64,000 nucleotides of DNA from Pseudomonadota bacterium (GCA_021323865.1 JAJPKF010000020.1:186001-250000), one strand, 5' to 3'. Positions 18,837 through 27,963 are shown, numbered from the stretch's first letter. A program made the numbers and translations. The notes: generated by a model from the sequence alone, not told the origin.

Positions 18837-20510
18837 CTAGCGCCGAAACACGGATGCCAGCGTCGAGAACCGGATCGGATCCTCGGCCTGCACCACGGCC
18901 ATGATGATCTTCCCGGTGCTCACCAGATCTCCATATACCAGGTAGCGGCTGGCCCACTCGGGCTCGAACTTGGTGTTGAACTGGTAGAGCGACTTGAGCT
19001 GGTAGACGCTCGAAAGGTTCTCAAAGAGAAATCTGCGCAGGGTCGTGACGACCCGAGGCTCGCGGATTGTCGCTTCGGTGCTGGAAAGAGAGGCGAAGTT
19101 GAGGCTCATGAAGTCAAACCCTTCGGACTGAAGCTGCCGTGCCGCCTGAATGACCATGAACGCGGTGAGCCCGTTCGGAGTGTCGGAATCCCGCCGCATC
19201 ATGTCCAGGGACCAGCCGTTTGCTCCGAATACCGGGACGAATGTGAGGAAGCCGACGACCCGTTCTGACTGTCGAGCAATGAGCACCCGTGCGTCCGGAT
19301 CCTGCTGCCGTGGGACTCTGCCCAGCGTCATCGAGAAGCCGCGTTCGAGCTTGCCTCGTTCATTGACCCACCCTCGAGAGATCCGGAGGGCCTGCTCCCG
19401 AAGCTCGGCAGGCAGCCTGTCTGCCGAAAACATCTCTGCCGATATGCCTGCTTCCGTGCAGTGGCGCTCGGCCCGCCGGACCTTGCGCTTGAGGGCTGCG
19501 GGGTTGAATCCCGCCAGCCTGATGACGGCTTCCTCGCCGATTTTCAGGACTCGCAGACCCAAGGCCTGATACATGGACAAGTGCCGGCCGTTGGTGCCCA
19601 AGAAGCAGGGAATCAAGCCATTGGCTCGACAGAACTCCACGAAGGCCACGGTGAGTGGACCAATTCGCCCCGCGGGACCCACAGGGTCGCCGCCCACCAG
19701 GGCTACGTTCCGCCAAATCTTGTATGACAGAAAGGCCTGGCGGGACTCGTCGAAGAAGTAACTGCGGTCGTCGCGGAGGGCGAAGTAGGACAGAGTATCG
19801 TGGCCGAAACGACGAATCAGCTCCCACACTCGATCTCTGTCGGCAGCGGTTGAGGGTGGAATCGGAATGAGTGGTCTCAAGACCAAGAGAGCAGAAAAGC
19901 CTACGGCCGCGATTCCCAGCGCAATCAAGGACCCGCCGAACCAGTGCGCCTGATAGCCGTGGTAGTGGTACATCGGCGTATCGACTGCCAGCCGCAGGGG
20001 CTCGAGCGCGGAGCCCGCCAACGTCGGTGTAGGCGTGATCCAGCGCGCCAGGATTCGGAAGCCGATGAGGGCATATGCATAGTACAGGAGTCCGAAGGCT
20101 AGGGTGTTGGTGAACGCGCTGCTCAGATTGATGGGGCGGCTCGGTACCACGTAGTCTGCACGTCTGGAGAACAGAATGCCGGCGAGGCCTAGGCAGACGA
20201 GGGCCTCCTCGTAGTCGAGACCTTTGGTGATGTGAAGCACCGCTGACAGGGCCAGAACACCCAGCGTGAGCTGCATCGCTCGCCTGTGGCGTTTCGCCAG
20301 CCCGTTCGCCAGCAGGATCAACACGACGCCAAGCAGCACGGTGGCCACGTCGGAGTCGTTGATGACCCGAACGGGAACAAGATCCCGAAGCAGGAGGTAG
20401 CGCCAATGGAAGGCAGGGAACAGCGCCGAAAGGATGTTCATGAACCCCGCGAGGGCGGTCGCCATGGCAATGAAGGCTCGAACCCGCACCGAGGGCAAGC
20501 GCTTAATCAT
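18837..20510 (-). CDS. MprF-like lysylphosphatidylglycerol synthetase (DUF2156)
   Basis: A 557-residue protein with an N-terminal set of six or so membrane segments (about residues 10-230) and a cytoplasmic GNAT-fold DUF2156 domain (about 235-545). The domain shows typical blocks 'SYFALRDDRSYFFDESRQAFLSYK', 'FCRANGLIPCFLGTNGRHLSMYQALGLRVLKIGEEAVI' split over about 70 residues, and 'FMSLNFASLS'. The family transfers lysine or another amino acid from aminoacyl-tRNA to phosphatidylglycerol, reducing envelope charge and sensitivity to cationic peptides. The membrane part is shorter than full MprF, so flippase activity is doubtful. It lies next to the envelope glycosyltransferase genes. Confidence 0.8.
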   Translation of the reverse strand: MIKRLPSVRVRAFIAMATALAGFMNILSALFPAFHWRYLLLRDLVPVRVINDSDVATVLLGVVLILLANGLAKRHRRAMQLTLGVLALSAVLHITKGLDYEEALVCLGLAGILFSRRADYVVPSRPINLSSAFTNTLAFGLLYYAYALIGFRILARWITPTPTLAGSALEPLRLAVDTPMYHYHGYQAHWFGGSLIALGIAAVGFSALLVLRPLIPIPPSTAADRDRVWELIRRFGHDTLSYFALRDDRSYFFDESRQAFLSYKIWRNVALVGGDPVGPAGRIGPLTVAFVEFCRANGLIPCFLGTNGRHLSMYQALGLRVLKIGEEAVIRLAGFNPAALKRKVRRAERHCTEAGISAEMFSADRLPAELREQALRISRGWVNERGKLERGFSMTLGRVPRQQDPDARVLIARQSERVVGFLTFVPVFGANGWSLDMMRRDSDTPNGLTAFMVIQAARQLQSEGFDFMSLNFASLSSTEATIREPRVVTTLRRFLFENLSSVYQLKSLYQFNTKFEPEWASRYLVYGDLVSTGKIIMAVVQAEDPIRFSTLASVFRR

Positions 20511-20600
20511 TGATCGAGTGAATTCTCAGTTCAGCACCATCCCGCCTGCTGTATACCGACTCTGACCGGGTCGCGTCAATAGGCGAGTCGCCCGAAAAGT

Positions 20601-20677
<77 letters not shown>

Positions 20678-20745
20678 ACTTTCGATGAATGTCGACGCCT
20701 CCGCCCGATGAAGGCGAAGTCGGCAGGAACCTGGATGCTATGAAC

Positions 20746-20919
20746 CTAGACTGCTTCGGGGCCGCCCGACGTCGGGCCGGAGGCCATCCCGAGCATCTCC
20801 TTCGCCCGATCCAAGAGCATGGGGGCGGCGACGACGGCGGCCGCCGCGACCACCACCAGGAGCGCCAAAACGATGGGACCGAGGACGAGAAAGGCGAGCG
20901 CCTTGATCAAGAGCTTCAA
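20746..20919 (-). CDS. Small single-span membrane protein (57 residues)
   Basis: A TTG start lies about 5 bases after an AGGGAGG ribosome site. The product begins MKLLIKALAF, has one long hydrophobic segment of about 24 residues (LVLGPIVLALLVVVAAAAVV) and a short amphipathic tail 'DRAKEMLG'. A GTG six bases upstream is too close to the ribosome site. The gene is divergent from pcrA. Function unknown. Confidence 0.5.
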   Translation of the reverse strand: MKLLIKALAFLVLGPIVLALLVVVAAAAVVAAPMLLDRAKEMLGMASGPTSGGPEAV

Positions 20920-21033
20920 TGTCACGGCCTCCCTGGAGTGAAGCGGGAACCGGCTGGGCCAGCCCGTGACAATTGTAGTATGCCCCGAGGGCCGGGAACG
21001 GTGGCAGTCGGGCTGGTATTTGGGGAGGATTCT

Positions 21034-23250
21034 GTGAGGTCGGAGGCGCACGAACTCCGTGTGGAGGCTCAGGATCTGATCGCCGGTCTGAACCCGCCAC
21101 AGGCCTCCGCCGTCATCGAGGGCGAGGGCCCGATTTTGGTGCTCGCGGGGGCAGGATCCGGGAAGACTCGGGTGTTGACTCGCCGCATCGCACATCTCAT
21201 ATCGGAGCGATCAGTTGCACCGTGGCGCATTATTGCCGTCACCTTTACGAATAAGGCTGCGGCGGAGATGCGGCAGCGAGTCGCGGCCCTCGTGGGCGAT
21301 GCCGGTCGCTCGGTCACGATGGGCACCTTTCACGCCATTTGCTCGCGGATGCTCCGACGAGACCCGGCCCAAGGACGCTCCGCCGACTTCACCATCTATG
21401 ACTCGGACGACCAACGACGATTGATGAAGCAAGCGCTGGGCGATGCCGGTGTTACCGATCCGCGCCTGACACCGGCCGTGGCTCTCGACGCCATCTCTCG
21501 ACTTAAGAGCGAGCTCATTGGCCCCGAGGCGTTTAGGCCATCCGGCTACCTCGAGGAGCTCGTGCATCGCGTCTACCCGGTCTATGAGCAGTTGTTGCAG
21601 CGCAGCAACGCCTACGACTTCGACGATCTCATCTTCGCAACGGTGCGGCTCTTTCGCGACGAACCGGCAATCCTCGAGCGCTATGCCTCGCGCTATCTTC
21701 ATGTCCTCGTGGACGAATACCAAGACACGAATCACGCGCAGTACGTTCTGGTGAGTCTGTTGGCTTCCCAGAGCCGCAATCTGTTCGCGGTGGGGGATCC
21801 GGACCAGTCGATCTATGGGTGGCGGGGTGCCGATATTCGGAACATCCTGCAATTCGAGGCCGAGTTTCAAGATGCCCGGACGATCACCCTCGACCAGAAC
21901 TATCGCTCGACTCAGAACATCCTCGACGCGGCTCACGCCATCATCGTTGCGAACCCTGAGCGGCCCGATAAGCGGCTCTGGACCGATAGCGGCCCGGGAG
22001 CGCTTCTCCGCGTCTACGAGGCGCGGAATGGGGAAGAAGAAGCTCAATTCATTGCCCGTGAAGTACGGCGACTAATACACCGTCGGGCGGGCGAGGCCTT
22101 CAGCTGTGCCGTCATGTATCGCACCAATGCGCAGTCTCGTGCACTCGAAGATGCATTCATCCGCGAGGGCGTCGCCTACCGAATCGTGGGCAGCACCAAG
22201 TTCTACGAGCGCCGCGAGGTCAAGGACGCTCTGGCCTACCTGCGCTTCGTAGCCAATCCCTCGGACGGCCTCAGCCTCCAACGGATCATCAACGTTCCGC
22301 CGCGCAAGATCGGGGCGAAGTCGCTTCAGGTGCTTGGTGACTGGGCGGCAGCTCATGACCTCTCGCTTTGGGATGCGGTGGGTCGTGCAGCCGAGATTCC
22401 AGGGCTGCGGGCTGCCGCTATTCAGCAGCTGGCCGTAGTAACGCGGCTCTTCCGACAAATGCGGCAGTTTGCGAGCTCGCACAACGTCGTGGAGACTCTC
22501 GACTGGATCTTGGAAGGAACGGGCTATCTCCGGTGGCTCGAGAGCGAACCGGAAGGACTCGAGCGGCGAGCCAACGTGGAAGAGTTGCGTACGGTAGCGG
22601 AGCTGTTCGAAGATCTGGAGCCGTCAGAGGGTCTGCAGCGGATGCTGGAGCACGTCGCCTTGGTGAGCGATGCCGACCTCGTCAGCGAGTCGGCGGTGTA
22701 CGCAACCCTAATGACCTTGCATCTCGCGAAGGGACTCGAGTTCGACGCCGTGTTCTTGACGGGCATGGAGGAGGGCCTGTTTCCGCACGCGCGAGGAATG
22801 GACGATGCCGAAGAGCGCTCCGAGCTCGAGGAGGAGCGCAGGCTCTGCTACGTCGGGTTTACCCGGGCACGCAAGCAGCTGTACTTGACCTATGCGATGC
22901 GGCGAACGCTTTTCGGACGCACACAAGCCAATCCGCCCTCCCGGTTTTTGCTTGACGTGCCTGAGGATCTACTGGACCCCCAGTCCAACCTGCCTCGACG
23001 GGCGGCGGCTCGGTCGATTGTGTCGTCGTTCGGATTCGAATCCGAGACGACCCCCACACCGGTCCCGGTGATTAGCGAAGCATCGTTTCGGCGGGGCGAC
23101 AGGGTTTACCACAAGCATTTTGGTCTCGGAACCGTGCTGGCCAGCCAGCTGACCGGTGGAGATGAGGAGATTAGCGTGGAGTTCCGTTCCAAGACTGGAC
23201 CGACGACGAAGAAGCTGTCAGTCATGTACTCGGGCATCGAGCACGCATGA
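21034..23250 (+). CDS. pcrA: ATP-dependent DNA helicase PcrA/UvrD
   Basis: A 738-residue superfamily 1 3'-5' helicase acting in repair and clearing of proteins from DNA. Motifs in order: Q-motif 'LNPPQASAV', Walker A 'AGAGSGKTRVLTRRI', motif Ib 'TFHAI', motif II 'VDEYQDTNHAQY', III 'GDPDQSIYGWRGAD', IV 'LDQNYRST', V 'TLHLAKGLEFD', VI 'CYVGFTRARKQL'. The C-terminus has a Tudor-like 'GDRVYHKHFGLGTVL', typical of PcrA. The GTG at 21034 has a GGGGAGG site; longer forms would run through the opposite-strand gene and add unrelated sequence. It overlaps tpiA by 4 bases. Confidence 0.95.
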   Translation: MRSEAHELRVEAQDLIAGLNPPQASAVIEGEGPILVLAGAGSGKTRVLTRRIAHLISERSVAPWRIIAVTFTNKAAAEMRQRVAALVGDAGRSVTMGTFHAICSRMLRRDPAQGRSADFTIYDSDDQRRLMKQALGDAGVTDPRLTPAVALDAISRLKSELIGPEAFRPSGYLEELVHRVYPVYEQLLQRSNAYDFDDLIFATVRLFRDEPAILERYASRYLHVLVDEYQDTNHAQYVLVSLLASQSRNLFAVGDPDQSIYGWRGADIRNILQFEAEFQDARTITLDQNYRSTQNILDAAHAIIVANPERPDKRLWTDSGPGALLRVYEARNGEEEAQFIAREVRRLIHRRAGEAFSCAVMYRTNAQSRALEDAFIREGVAYRIVGSTKFYERREVKDALAYLRFVANPSDGLSLQRIINVPPRKIGAKSLQVLGDWAAAHDLSLWDAVGRAAEIPGLRAAAIQQLAVVTRLFRQMRQFASSHNVVETLDWILEGTGYLRWLESEPEGLERRANVEELRTVAELFEDLEPSEGLQRMLEHVALVSDADLVSESAVYATLMTLHLAKGLEFDAVFLTGMEEGLFPHARGMDDAEERSELEEERRLCYVGFTRARKQLYLTYAMRRTLFGRTQANPPSRFLLDVPEDLLDPQSNLPRRAAARSIVSSFGFESETTPTPVPVISEASFRRGDRVYHKHFGLGTVLASQLTGGDEEISVEFRSKTGPTTKKLSVMYSGIEHA

Positions 23251-24047
23251 GCAGGCGAAGCGCTGTTATCGGCGGGAATTGGAAGATGAACACCACCCTC
23301 GCCGAGGCAACGGAGTTGGCGGCCGAGCTCACGACGCGCATCGGGTCGGTGGGGCACCCAGATGTGGTGATCTTTCCGCCGTTCCCCAACCTTCACGCGG
23401 TTGACACAGTCATCCGAGACACGCGCCTGCAGCTGGGGGCCCAAGATGTGTTCTGGGCGGAGAAGGGCGCCTACACGGGTGAAGTTTCGGCGGCCATGCT
23501 CAAGAGCGTCGGAGCGCGCTGGGTCATCGTCGGTCATTCGGAGCGCAGGCACATCATTGGAGAGTCTGACGAGGTGGTGAACGCCAAGCTGAGGCTGGCG
23601 CTTTCTACCGGTCTCGATGTCGTTCTCGCGGTAGGGGAAACGGAGTCGCAACGTGAGGCGAACGAGACACAATACGTGCTGGCCAGTCAGCTTGGCCGTT
23701 CACTGGACGGAGTCGACAAGCCGGCCGGAGCGCGGCTGGTGATTGCCTACGAGCCCGTATGGGCAATCGGCACGGGTCGCACGGCAACCCCCGAGCAAGC
23801 CCAGGCCGCCCACGCCTTCATCAGGGCATGGCTTGGAGACCGCTGGTCCTATGAAGTGGCGGCCGGGACGTCCATCCAGTACGGTGGCAGCGTTAGCGCA
23901 GCAAACGCGTTCGATCTCCTCGCTCAACCCGATATCGACGGCGCCCTGGTTGGCGGGGCAAGTCTGAAGGCTGAGGAGTTTGCATCCATCGTGATGGCGC
24001 AGCGAGAACTGCTGGAGAACGATCGGTCAGACACGATCGGCTCGTGA
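23247..24047 (+). CDS. tpiA: Triosephosphate isomerase
   Basis: A 266-residue (beta/alpha)8 enzyme that interconverts dihydroxyacetone phosphate and glyceraldehyde 3-phosphate in glycolysis. The active-site Lys is in 'GNWKMN', the electrophilic His in 'VGHSERRHI', the catalytic Glu in 'AYEPVWAIGTG', and the phosphate loop is 'QYGGSV'. Length is normal. It starts at an ATG overlapping the pcrA stop (ATGA), and its own stop overlaps the next start (GTGA), indicating one transcript. Confidence 0.97.
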   Translation: MSRRSAVIGGNWKMNTTLAEATELAAELTTRIGSVGHPDVVIFPPFPNLHAVDTVIRDTRLQLGAQDVFWAEKGAYTGEVSAAMLKSVGARWVIVGHSERRHIIGESDEVVNAKLRLALSTGLDVVLAVGETESQREANETQYVLASQLGRSLDGVDKPAGARLVIAYEPVWAIGTGRTATPEQAQAAHAFIRAWLGDRWSYEVAAGTSIQYGGSVSAANAFDLLAQPDIDGALVGGASLKAEEFASIVMAQRELLENDRSDTIGS

Positions 24048-25324
24048 GACGCGCCACCGGGATGCAGCGGTGGGCCGTGCTTGGCGCCGGCGCTCTCGGC
24101 CTCACGGTTGCGCTTCGGTTGGCCGAGCGAGGCGACGAGGTCATCATCTATGAGCGGGAATCAGAGCCGGGCGGGCTTGCCGCGGGGTTCCCTCTGGGTG
24201 CCGCGCACCTGGAGAAGTTCTATCACCACTTGTTTCGGACCGACCACTCAGCTGTCGGTCTCATTGACGAGCTGGGCTTGGGGGACCGACTTGAATGGCA
24301 CCGACCCGTAACAGCGGTGTTTCGAGAGGGAAGGGCATGGCCGATGGACTCAGCCCGGTCGGTCCTCCAGTTCGGACCACTGTCACCACTGGAACGGGCC
24401 CGCCTCAGCGCGGGGCTCGCATACCTCAAGCTGAGCCCTTCGTCCCCGGACAACGCAGAGACCGCAAGCGAGTGGATTCGGCGGTGGATGGGGAATGAGG
24501 CATATCGGACGCTGTGGGAGCCGCTGCTCCGTTCGAAGTTCGGTGAGCATCATGACTCCATCGCCATGCCCTGGTTCTGGGCGCGGGTGCATCTCCGCAC
24601 CTCTCGGCTGGGGTATCTCCGTGGAGGATTTCAGCAGCTCTACGACAGCCTGGCACACCGGATTGCCGGCCTCGGGTCCACGGTCATGCTTGATACGACG
24701 GTGGAAGAGGTCAGGCCCGAGGCCGGGAAACTGCAGGTGAGAACGAACCGAGGAAACGACCGGTTCGATGCGGTCGTATCGACGTTGCCGGGGCCGCTCA
24801 CCCTGCGACTCGTTCCGTCATTGCCTGAGGTTTACAAAGAGCGGTACGCAACGGTCGACGGACTGGCGGCGATGTGCCTCGTTTTGGCGTTAGACCGCCG
24901 GCTCACGGATATCTACTGGCTCAATTTGAATGACGACGGGTTTCCCTTTCAGCCGTTGGTTGAACACACGAACCTGGTGGGCACCGGCGACTACGATGGA
25001 AGACATATTGTCTATCTGGGGAATTACCTGCCGGTAGCTTCGGAGCTGCTTCGAGCCTCACCCGCCCAACTTCTGGCGGCCTTCGAGCCACACCTGAAGC
25101 GCATAAATCCGTCGTTCCGGACATCCTGGGTGATGGAGACCTGGCTGTTCCGGGCACCCTTCGCGCAACCCATCGTGACGCCGGGGTATGGTAGACGACG
25201 GGCGCCACACCTCACACCCGTCACGGGGCTCTATGTGGCCAACATGTTCCAGATCTTCCCTCAGGATCGTGGACAGAACTACAGTATCCGGCTTGCAGAC
25301 CACCTGGTTCAATCTGTGCTGTAG
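24044..25324 (+). CDS. FAD-dependent oxidoreductase (amine oxidase / protoporphyrinogen oxidase-like)
   Basis: A 426-residue flavoprotein. The N-terminal Rossmann motif 'VLGAGALGLTVALRLAERGDEVIIYE' starts about residue 11 and is followed by the second FAD motif region 'GGLAAGF'. The C-terminal 'GLYVANMFQIFPQDRGQNYSIR' closes the FAD site. Relatives include UDP-galactopyranose mutase-like and HemY-like proteins encoded near sugar-modifying enzymes. The substrate is not evident. The start is a GTG overlapping tpiA; an ATG at 24062 (MQRWAVLG) is also reasonable because it puts the Rossmann strand right at the N-terminus. Confidence 0.8.
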   Translation: MRRATGMQRWAVLGAGALGLTVALRLAERGDEVIIYERESEPGGLAAGFPLGAAHLEKFYHHLFRTDHSAVGLIDELGLGDRLEWHRPVTAVFREGRAWPMDSARSVLQFGPLSPLERARLSAGLAYLKLSPSSPDNAETASEWIRRWMGNEAYRTLWEPLLRSKFGEHHDSIAMPWFWARVHLRTSRLGYLRGGFQQLYDSLAHRIAGLGSTVMLDTTVEEVRPEAGKLQVRTNRGNDRFDAVVSTLPGPLTLRLVPSLPEVYKERYATVDGLAAMCLVLALDRRLTDIYWLNLNDDGFPFQPLVEHTNLVGTGDYDGRHIVYLGNYLPVASELLRASPAQLLAAFEPHLKRINPSFRTSWVMETWLFRAPFAQPIVTPGYGRRRAPHLTPVTGLYVANMFQIFPQDRGQNYSIRLADHLVQSVL

Positions 25325-25335
25325 GGATCATCGGG

Positions 25336-25366
25336 CGTTACGCTAAGTAACGTTCATGCGTCGTTA
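25336..25366. promoter_or_regulatory. Inverted repeats upstream of the Crp-family gene
   Basis: CGTTAC (25336-25341) and GTAACG (25347-25352) form a perfect palindrome with a 5-base spacer, and a further CGTTA lies at 25362-25366. The half-site CGTTA thus occurs three times in alternating orientation directly before a regulator gene. An autoregulatory operator is plausible but unproven; it does not resemble the TGTGA-N6-TCACA sites. Confidence 0.4.
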
Positions 25367-25399
25367 TTGGTGAAGAGCCCAGCGCAGGGAGGAGCCCCC

Positions 25400-26266
25400 A
25401 TGGGGATTGCCATCGGCGCCGAGTACCGAGCCTCATTACTGGGGACGATTCCACCCTTTCGCTCCTCGCTCCGTGATCTCCTCGAGACGGCGGGCGGCAG
25501 GATCCGGTGCCGCCGATACGACCGTGGGGAACGAGTCTACAGCGAGTTTGACGAGCCAACCGAGGTGTTCGCGCTCCAGGCCGGGCGGATACGGACATTG
25601 CGCATCACTCCCCAGGGTAAGGACGTGACGCTCTTTCTCGTCGAGCCGGGTCAGCTGTTCGGAGTCGACGCAATCGCCCATGCGGCTGGAGATGCACCGC
25701 CGTGGGGGCACGATGCGGAGGCACTGGATCAAGACACGGTCGTCGTGTCTGTCCCCCGACAGGATTTTGGGCTGGTGGCTGCTCGCCATCCCGAGCTCAT
25801 GAGCCATGTGGTCCGATCACTTTGGATGCAGACACAGGACCTCATGGATCAGGCGGAGACGCGGGCCTTTCATGATGTCCGGGGCAGGCTCGCCAACGCC
25901 ATCCTCATGCTGGGACACAAGGAGGGAGTTGCAACCTCACGTGGTTTGGTCATCTCACCGGCAATGACGCATGAGCAGCTTGCGGCGCTTGCAGGAACGC
26001 GTCGCGAGAGCGTGACGATGGCCCTCGGGAGCTGGCGACGCGAGGGGATTATCGCCAGTGATGAGAACGAACGCTCGATCGTGATTCTCGACGTGGAGGC
26101 GCTCGCTCAGTATCGTGAAGGCGGTACGTCCGCAAGGGTCATTGTCGATTCGATTCTGGCGCGGCTCACCGCCGTTCAGAGACAGAATCGGGAGACTCGG
26201 ATCGCAGAGGTGGAGCTGGTGCGGGAGCGCCGCCGCGCCACGTATCAGAGCTATAGCCGGCGGTAA
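25400..26266 (+). CDS. Crp/Fnr-family transcription regulator
   Basis: A 288-residue regulator. The N-terminal cyclic-nucleotide-binding-type beta barrel (about residues 25-135: 'GERVYSEFDEPTEVFALQAGRIRTLRITPQGKDVTL' in sequence blocks) is followed by a dimer helix and a winged helix. The recognition segment 'GTRRESVTMALGSWRREGII' aligns with 'GCSRETVGRIL' of CRP, so the Arg-Glu pair that reads TGTGA is conserved. No cysteine cluster for an Fe-S centre is seen. About 60 extra residues follow the winged helix. The ATG at 25400 has a GGGAGGAG site; the upstream TTG does not. It may bind the two operators near the peptide transporter genes. Confidence 0.88.
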   Translation: MGIAIGAEYRASLLGTIPPFRSSLRDLLETAGGRIRCRRYDRGERVYSEFDEPTEVFALQAGRIRTLRITPQGKDVTLFLVEPGQLFGVDAIAHAAGDAPPWGHDAEALDQDTVVVSVPRQDFGLVAARHPELMSHVVRSLWMQTQDLMDQAETRAFHDVRGRLANAILMLGHKEGVATSRGLVISPAMTHEQLAALAGTRRESVTMALGSWRREGIIASDENERSIVILDVEALAQYREGGTSARVIVDSILARLTAVQRQNRETRIAEVELVRERRRATYQSYSRR

Positions 26267-26269
26267 GAG

Positions 26270-26660
26270 GCCCGAGCAAGCGATAAGCCGAGTTCTGTTC
26301 CGGTGGATTCTTCCGTCACCACCGGCGGCGATCATCTATCTAGGGTGACGGTTTCCCGCCGCCTCGAGCGACCGAACCCGGAGGTCTCGGACGAGCAGCC
26401 CTTAGACGCGCAGTCCGCGCCACGCCTCCCTACTTGGTCTTGCTCCGGACGGGGTTTACCCGGCCAGACAGTCACCCGCCTGCCGGTGAGCTCTTACCTC
26501 GCCATTTCACCCTTACCCAAGTCTCGCGACTCGGGCGGTATGTTTCTGTGGCACTTTCCTTAGGGTTGCCCCCACTGGGCGTTACCCAGCGCCCTGCTCT
26601 GTGGAGCTCGGACTTTCCTCGAGCCGAATGGCTCGCGATCGCCTCGCTTGCTCGAGCCAG
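26270..26660 (-). ncRNA. rnpB: RNase P RNA (bacterial)
   Basis: The minus strand carries the universal core: 'GAGGAAAGTCC' near the 5' end and 'ACAGAACTCGGCTTAT' near the 3' end, about 350 bases apart. The two ends pair over 11 bp (CGAGCAAGCGA with TCGCTTGCTCG) as helix P1, which sets the ends to within a few bases. It is the catalytic RNA that matures tRNA 5' ends. It converges on the Crp-family gene with only a few bases between. Confidence 0.95.
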
Positions 26661-26663
26661 TCG

Positions 26664-26669
26664 AGTATA
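26664..26669 (-). promoter_or_regulatory. -10 box of rnpB
   Basis: TATACT lies seven bases before the expected 5' end of the RNase P RNA, the right spacing for a sigma-70-type -10 element. No good -35 is visible. Confidence 0.5.
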
Positions 26670-26686
26670 TGTCGTCTATCCCTGAG

Positions 26687-27088
26687 TCAGTCCAGTGCGA
26701 GTCGGCGCCCTCGAGTCTCGACAGCCAGGATAGCTAACCGCTCTGCGACCGACATCACCTTTGGGTCGGGGACCGGCAGTACAACGTCGGGCTGATCGGC
26801 CAGCAGCGCCTCTGCGCGAGCGAGCAGATCAATGGTCTCCGGAATATGGGCGCGGCTCTTGCCGGTCAACTGGCGGCGTACGGCGTCATTTTCCAACAAC
26901 AGCCTGACCGAGTCGGGCCTCCAGCGACGTGCCTGCTCCAAACCGAGGATGACCGCCTGGAAGGCGGCTTGGGCGGAGGTGGCAATGCCGAGATACTTGG
27001 ACACGCGCTCCAGCGTCTTGCCTCGGGAGTCAAGAATCTCGGCGGCTGCACCGGCGAGACCGGGGTTTCCGTGTGCGACCCCCGCCAC
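26687..27088 (-). CDS. RNase HI-like fold protein lacking catalytic residues
   Basis: A 133-residue protein aligning with the RNase HI family used as single-domain 'reverse-transcriptase-like' nucleases. The hallmark 'DGxxRGNPGPAG' reads 'AGVAHGNPGLAG', 'NNxAEYxALIxGLE' reads 'SAQAAFQAVILGLE', and 'xDSELVVRQLTG' reads 'LENDAVRRQLTG'. The acidic residues become Ala, Ala, Glu and (near the C-terminus) Glu, so hydrolysis by the usual two-metal mechanism is unlikely. The GTG start lies just after the hydrolase stop; residues of the first strand (LEIR) are encoded upstream of it, so a non-standard start such as CTG at 27118 is possible. RNase H-like genes beside rnpB also occur in actinobacteria. 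Confidence 0.65.
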   Translation of the reverse strand: MAGVAHGNPGLAGAAAEILDSRGKTLERVSKYLGIATSAQAAFQAVILGLEQARRWRPDSVRLLLENDAVRRQLTGKSRAHIPETIDLLARAEALLADQPDVVLPVPDPKVMSVAERLAILAVETRGRRLALD

Positions 27089-27114
27089 TCGTATCTCGAG
27101 AGCACCTGCCCCGG

Positions 27115-27963
27115 TCAGGATCGTTCCTCTGACGAGGGTGTGTTTGCCGTCAGCCGGTCTTCGACGAACGCCTTGAGGTCGGCAACGAATCGCAATGGCT
27201 CGGTGGCGTGGATGGCGTGCCCAGAGTGGGAATAGTACCTGGCCATCCCCTTGGGTAGGGTGCTGGCAGCGAGCCGGGCGTCATCCGGAGTGAGCACCGA
27301 TCCCTGCCTTGGGTCCCCGTGCATGATGAGGGTCGGCTCATCGATCGCTCCCAATGCCGACTCGATCTCTTGGAAGCCTTCGGATGGCTCGAGGGCCTCG
27401 ACGAGAACGCCGGGCGCCGCGGCCATCCAAGTCTCGGTCATGTAGTCGACGATCAACCTGCCGGCTGTTGAATCGTCACGCCTCAAGGCGGCTGCAATTC
27501 GCGGCTCGGGGGATTGCGACCCGTCGCCGGATCGCTTGGCCTCGAGGATTTCTCGAAACAGTCTTCGGTTTCTGGAGCGGTGAAGTGGCGGGTCCACCAG
27601 CACCCGGTGGCTGATCCTTCCGGGCTCCGGCTCAATGGCGATGGCCACCAGGGCACCCAGTGAACTGCCGACTATTGTCGCGTCTGAGAGATCGAGGTCG
27701 CTCATGAGCCGTTCGATGTCGGAAGCATAGTCGATCAGGCCGTAGCCCGCATTGGGTTTCGCGCTCTGCCCGTGCCCGCGCAGATCGACGAGGAGAAGCC
27801 GAAACTCCTGAAGTCGTCGTGAAAGAGATTGCCAAACCCGCCAATCCATCCCGATGCCGTGCAGAAAGACCAGCGGAGTGGCGGCCGAGGAGCCGGACTC
27901 GACGAGGTGTATCCGGACGTCACCGGGTAGGAGGCGGTGACGAAAGGGAACGCGGTTACTCAA
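27115..27963 (-). CDS. Alpha/beta hydrolase
   Basis: A 282-residue alpha/beta-fold hydrolase. The oxyanion region is 'FLHGIGMDW', the nucleophile elbow 'GSSLGA' (Ser in GxSxG), an acid probably in 'MHGDPRQG' or 'TPDD', and the catalytic His in 'YSHSGHAIHAT'. Substrates in this superfamily are too varied to predict. The start is a TTG at 27963 placing 'RVPFRHRLLPGDVRIHLVESG' at the N-terminus; longer frames are non-homologous. It is divergent from the glycosyltransferase gene and is followed by the RNase H-like gene on the same strand. Confidence 0.8.
   Translation of the reverse strand: MSNRVPFRHRLLPGDVRIHLVESGSSAATPLVFLHGIGMDWRVWQSLSRRLQEFRLLLVDLRGHGQSAKPNAGYGLIDYASDIERLMSDLDLSDATIVGSSLGALVAIAIEPEPGRISHRVLVDPPLHRSRNRRLFREILEAKRSGDGSQSPEPRIAAALRRDDSTAGRLIVDYMTETWMAAAPGVLVEALEPSEGFQEIESALGAIDEPTLIMHGDPRQGSVLTPDDARLAASTLPKGMARYYSHSGHAIHATEPLRFVADLKAFVEDRLTANTPSSEERS

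Noticed and set aside
20689-21033. N-terminal extension of the PcrA reading frame
   Set aside because: The extension is opposite a likely small membrane gene and has no helicase homology; GTG 21034 has a strong ribosome site and precedes the Q-motif.
26277-26700. Possible small protein genes in the RNase P RNA region
   Set aside because: Conserved RNA core motifs and a pairing P1 helix show the segment is rnpB.
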